This document shows, piece by piece, positions 5,441-5,548 of a stretch of 5,548 nt of DNA. Within the stretch, counting starts at the first letter, position 1; each line of letters begins with the position of its first letter. The DNA comes from Bacteroidales bacterium. GTDB taxonomy: Bacteria > Bacteroidota > Bacteroidia > Bacteroidales > UBA12077. The stretch spans positions 1-5,548 of the forward strand of contig JAUVLS010000116.1 of the NCBI GenBank assembly GCA_030600625.1. The letters are read 5' to 3'. The translations under genes and the position numbers were made by a program. The notes under the pieces were generated by a model. The model did no database searches and was not told the DNA's origin. It was given only the letters and a program-made list of their open reading frames with translations.

Positions 5441-5548
5441 ATGGAAATTTATAAAATAAACGGAAATGAACAAACTACACGTATTTTTATTTTGGGTGGC
5501 ATTAATTTCTTTGAAGAAAACTGGATGAAACGAAATAATAATCAATTA
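5441..5548 (+). CDS. Unidentified protein, 3' end cut by window
   Basis: ATG 5441 opens a frame that stays open for 36 codons to the right edge. The visible peptide begins MEIYKINGNEQTTRIFILGG and ends in an Asn-rich stretch. I do not recognise the family. It starts 37 bases after the methyltransferase remnant stop and lies on the same strand as all other genes, so it may belong to the same transcription unit. Its hydrophobic IFILGGINFF (about 15-24) is too short for a confident membrane or signal call. A chance ORF is possible. Confidence 0.4.
   Translation, partial: MEIYKINGNEQTTRIFILGGINFFEENWMKRNNNQL

Overview
The window comes from a low-GC member of the Bacteroidota. The evidence is a TonB-dependent receptor with an N-terminal carboxypeptidase-regulatory-like domain, a lipoprotein whose Cys is followed by E-K-D-D-D (the surface-export type of signal in this phylum), DUF6686 and DUF2023 genes, and start codons without clear Shine-Dalgarno sequences. 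No phage, CRISPR, tRNA or rRNA was found. All readable genes are on the + strand.

Layout. 1-307: 3' part of a small His-rich protein with one membrane segment, cut by the left edge. 308-689: no convincing gene; it holds several inverted repeats and a possible promoter. 690-1379: an exported lipoprotein, probably HmuY-like. 1380-1469: gap with a nested stem-loop. 1470-3797: outer-membrane TonB-dependent receptor with FRAP-like and NPDL boxes, of the heme/siderophore type. 3805-4149: a DUF6686-like protein with one CxxC. 4169-4675: long-chain flavodoxin. 4676-4921: gap with a long imperfect inverted-repeat element and then a terminator-like hairpin with a possible antiterminator, just before 4922-5314, a DUF2023 protein. 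5320-5403: a 27-codon N-terminal remnant of what looks like a class I SAM-dependent methyltransferase. 5441-5548: first 36 codons of an unidentified gene that runs off the right edge.

How the genes fit together. The lipoprotein and receptor would capture an iron source, probably heme, at the cell surface and pass it across the outer membrane. Flavodoxin replaces ferredoxin when iron is scarce. DUF6686 and DUF2023 are uncharacterised proteins lying directly beside flavodoxin; from memory, the DUF2023-flavodoxin pair is also found in Porphyromonas gingivalis. The simplest reading is an iron- or heme-starvation locus in which the two DUF proteins are unexplained partners. The most notable points are the possible attenuator before DUF2023, the histidine-free HmuY-like lipoprotein with only two internal Met residues, the internal repeat in the DUF6686 protein, and the decayed methyltransferase gene downstream.
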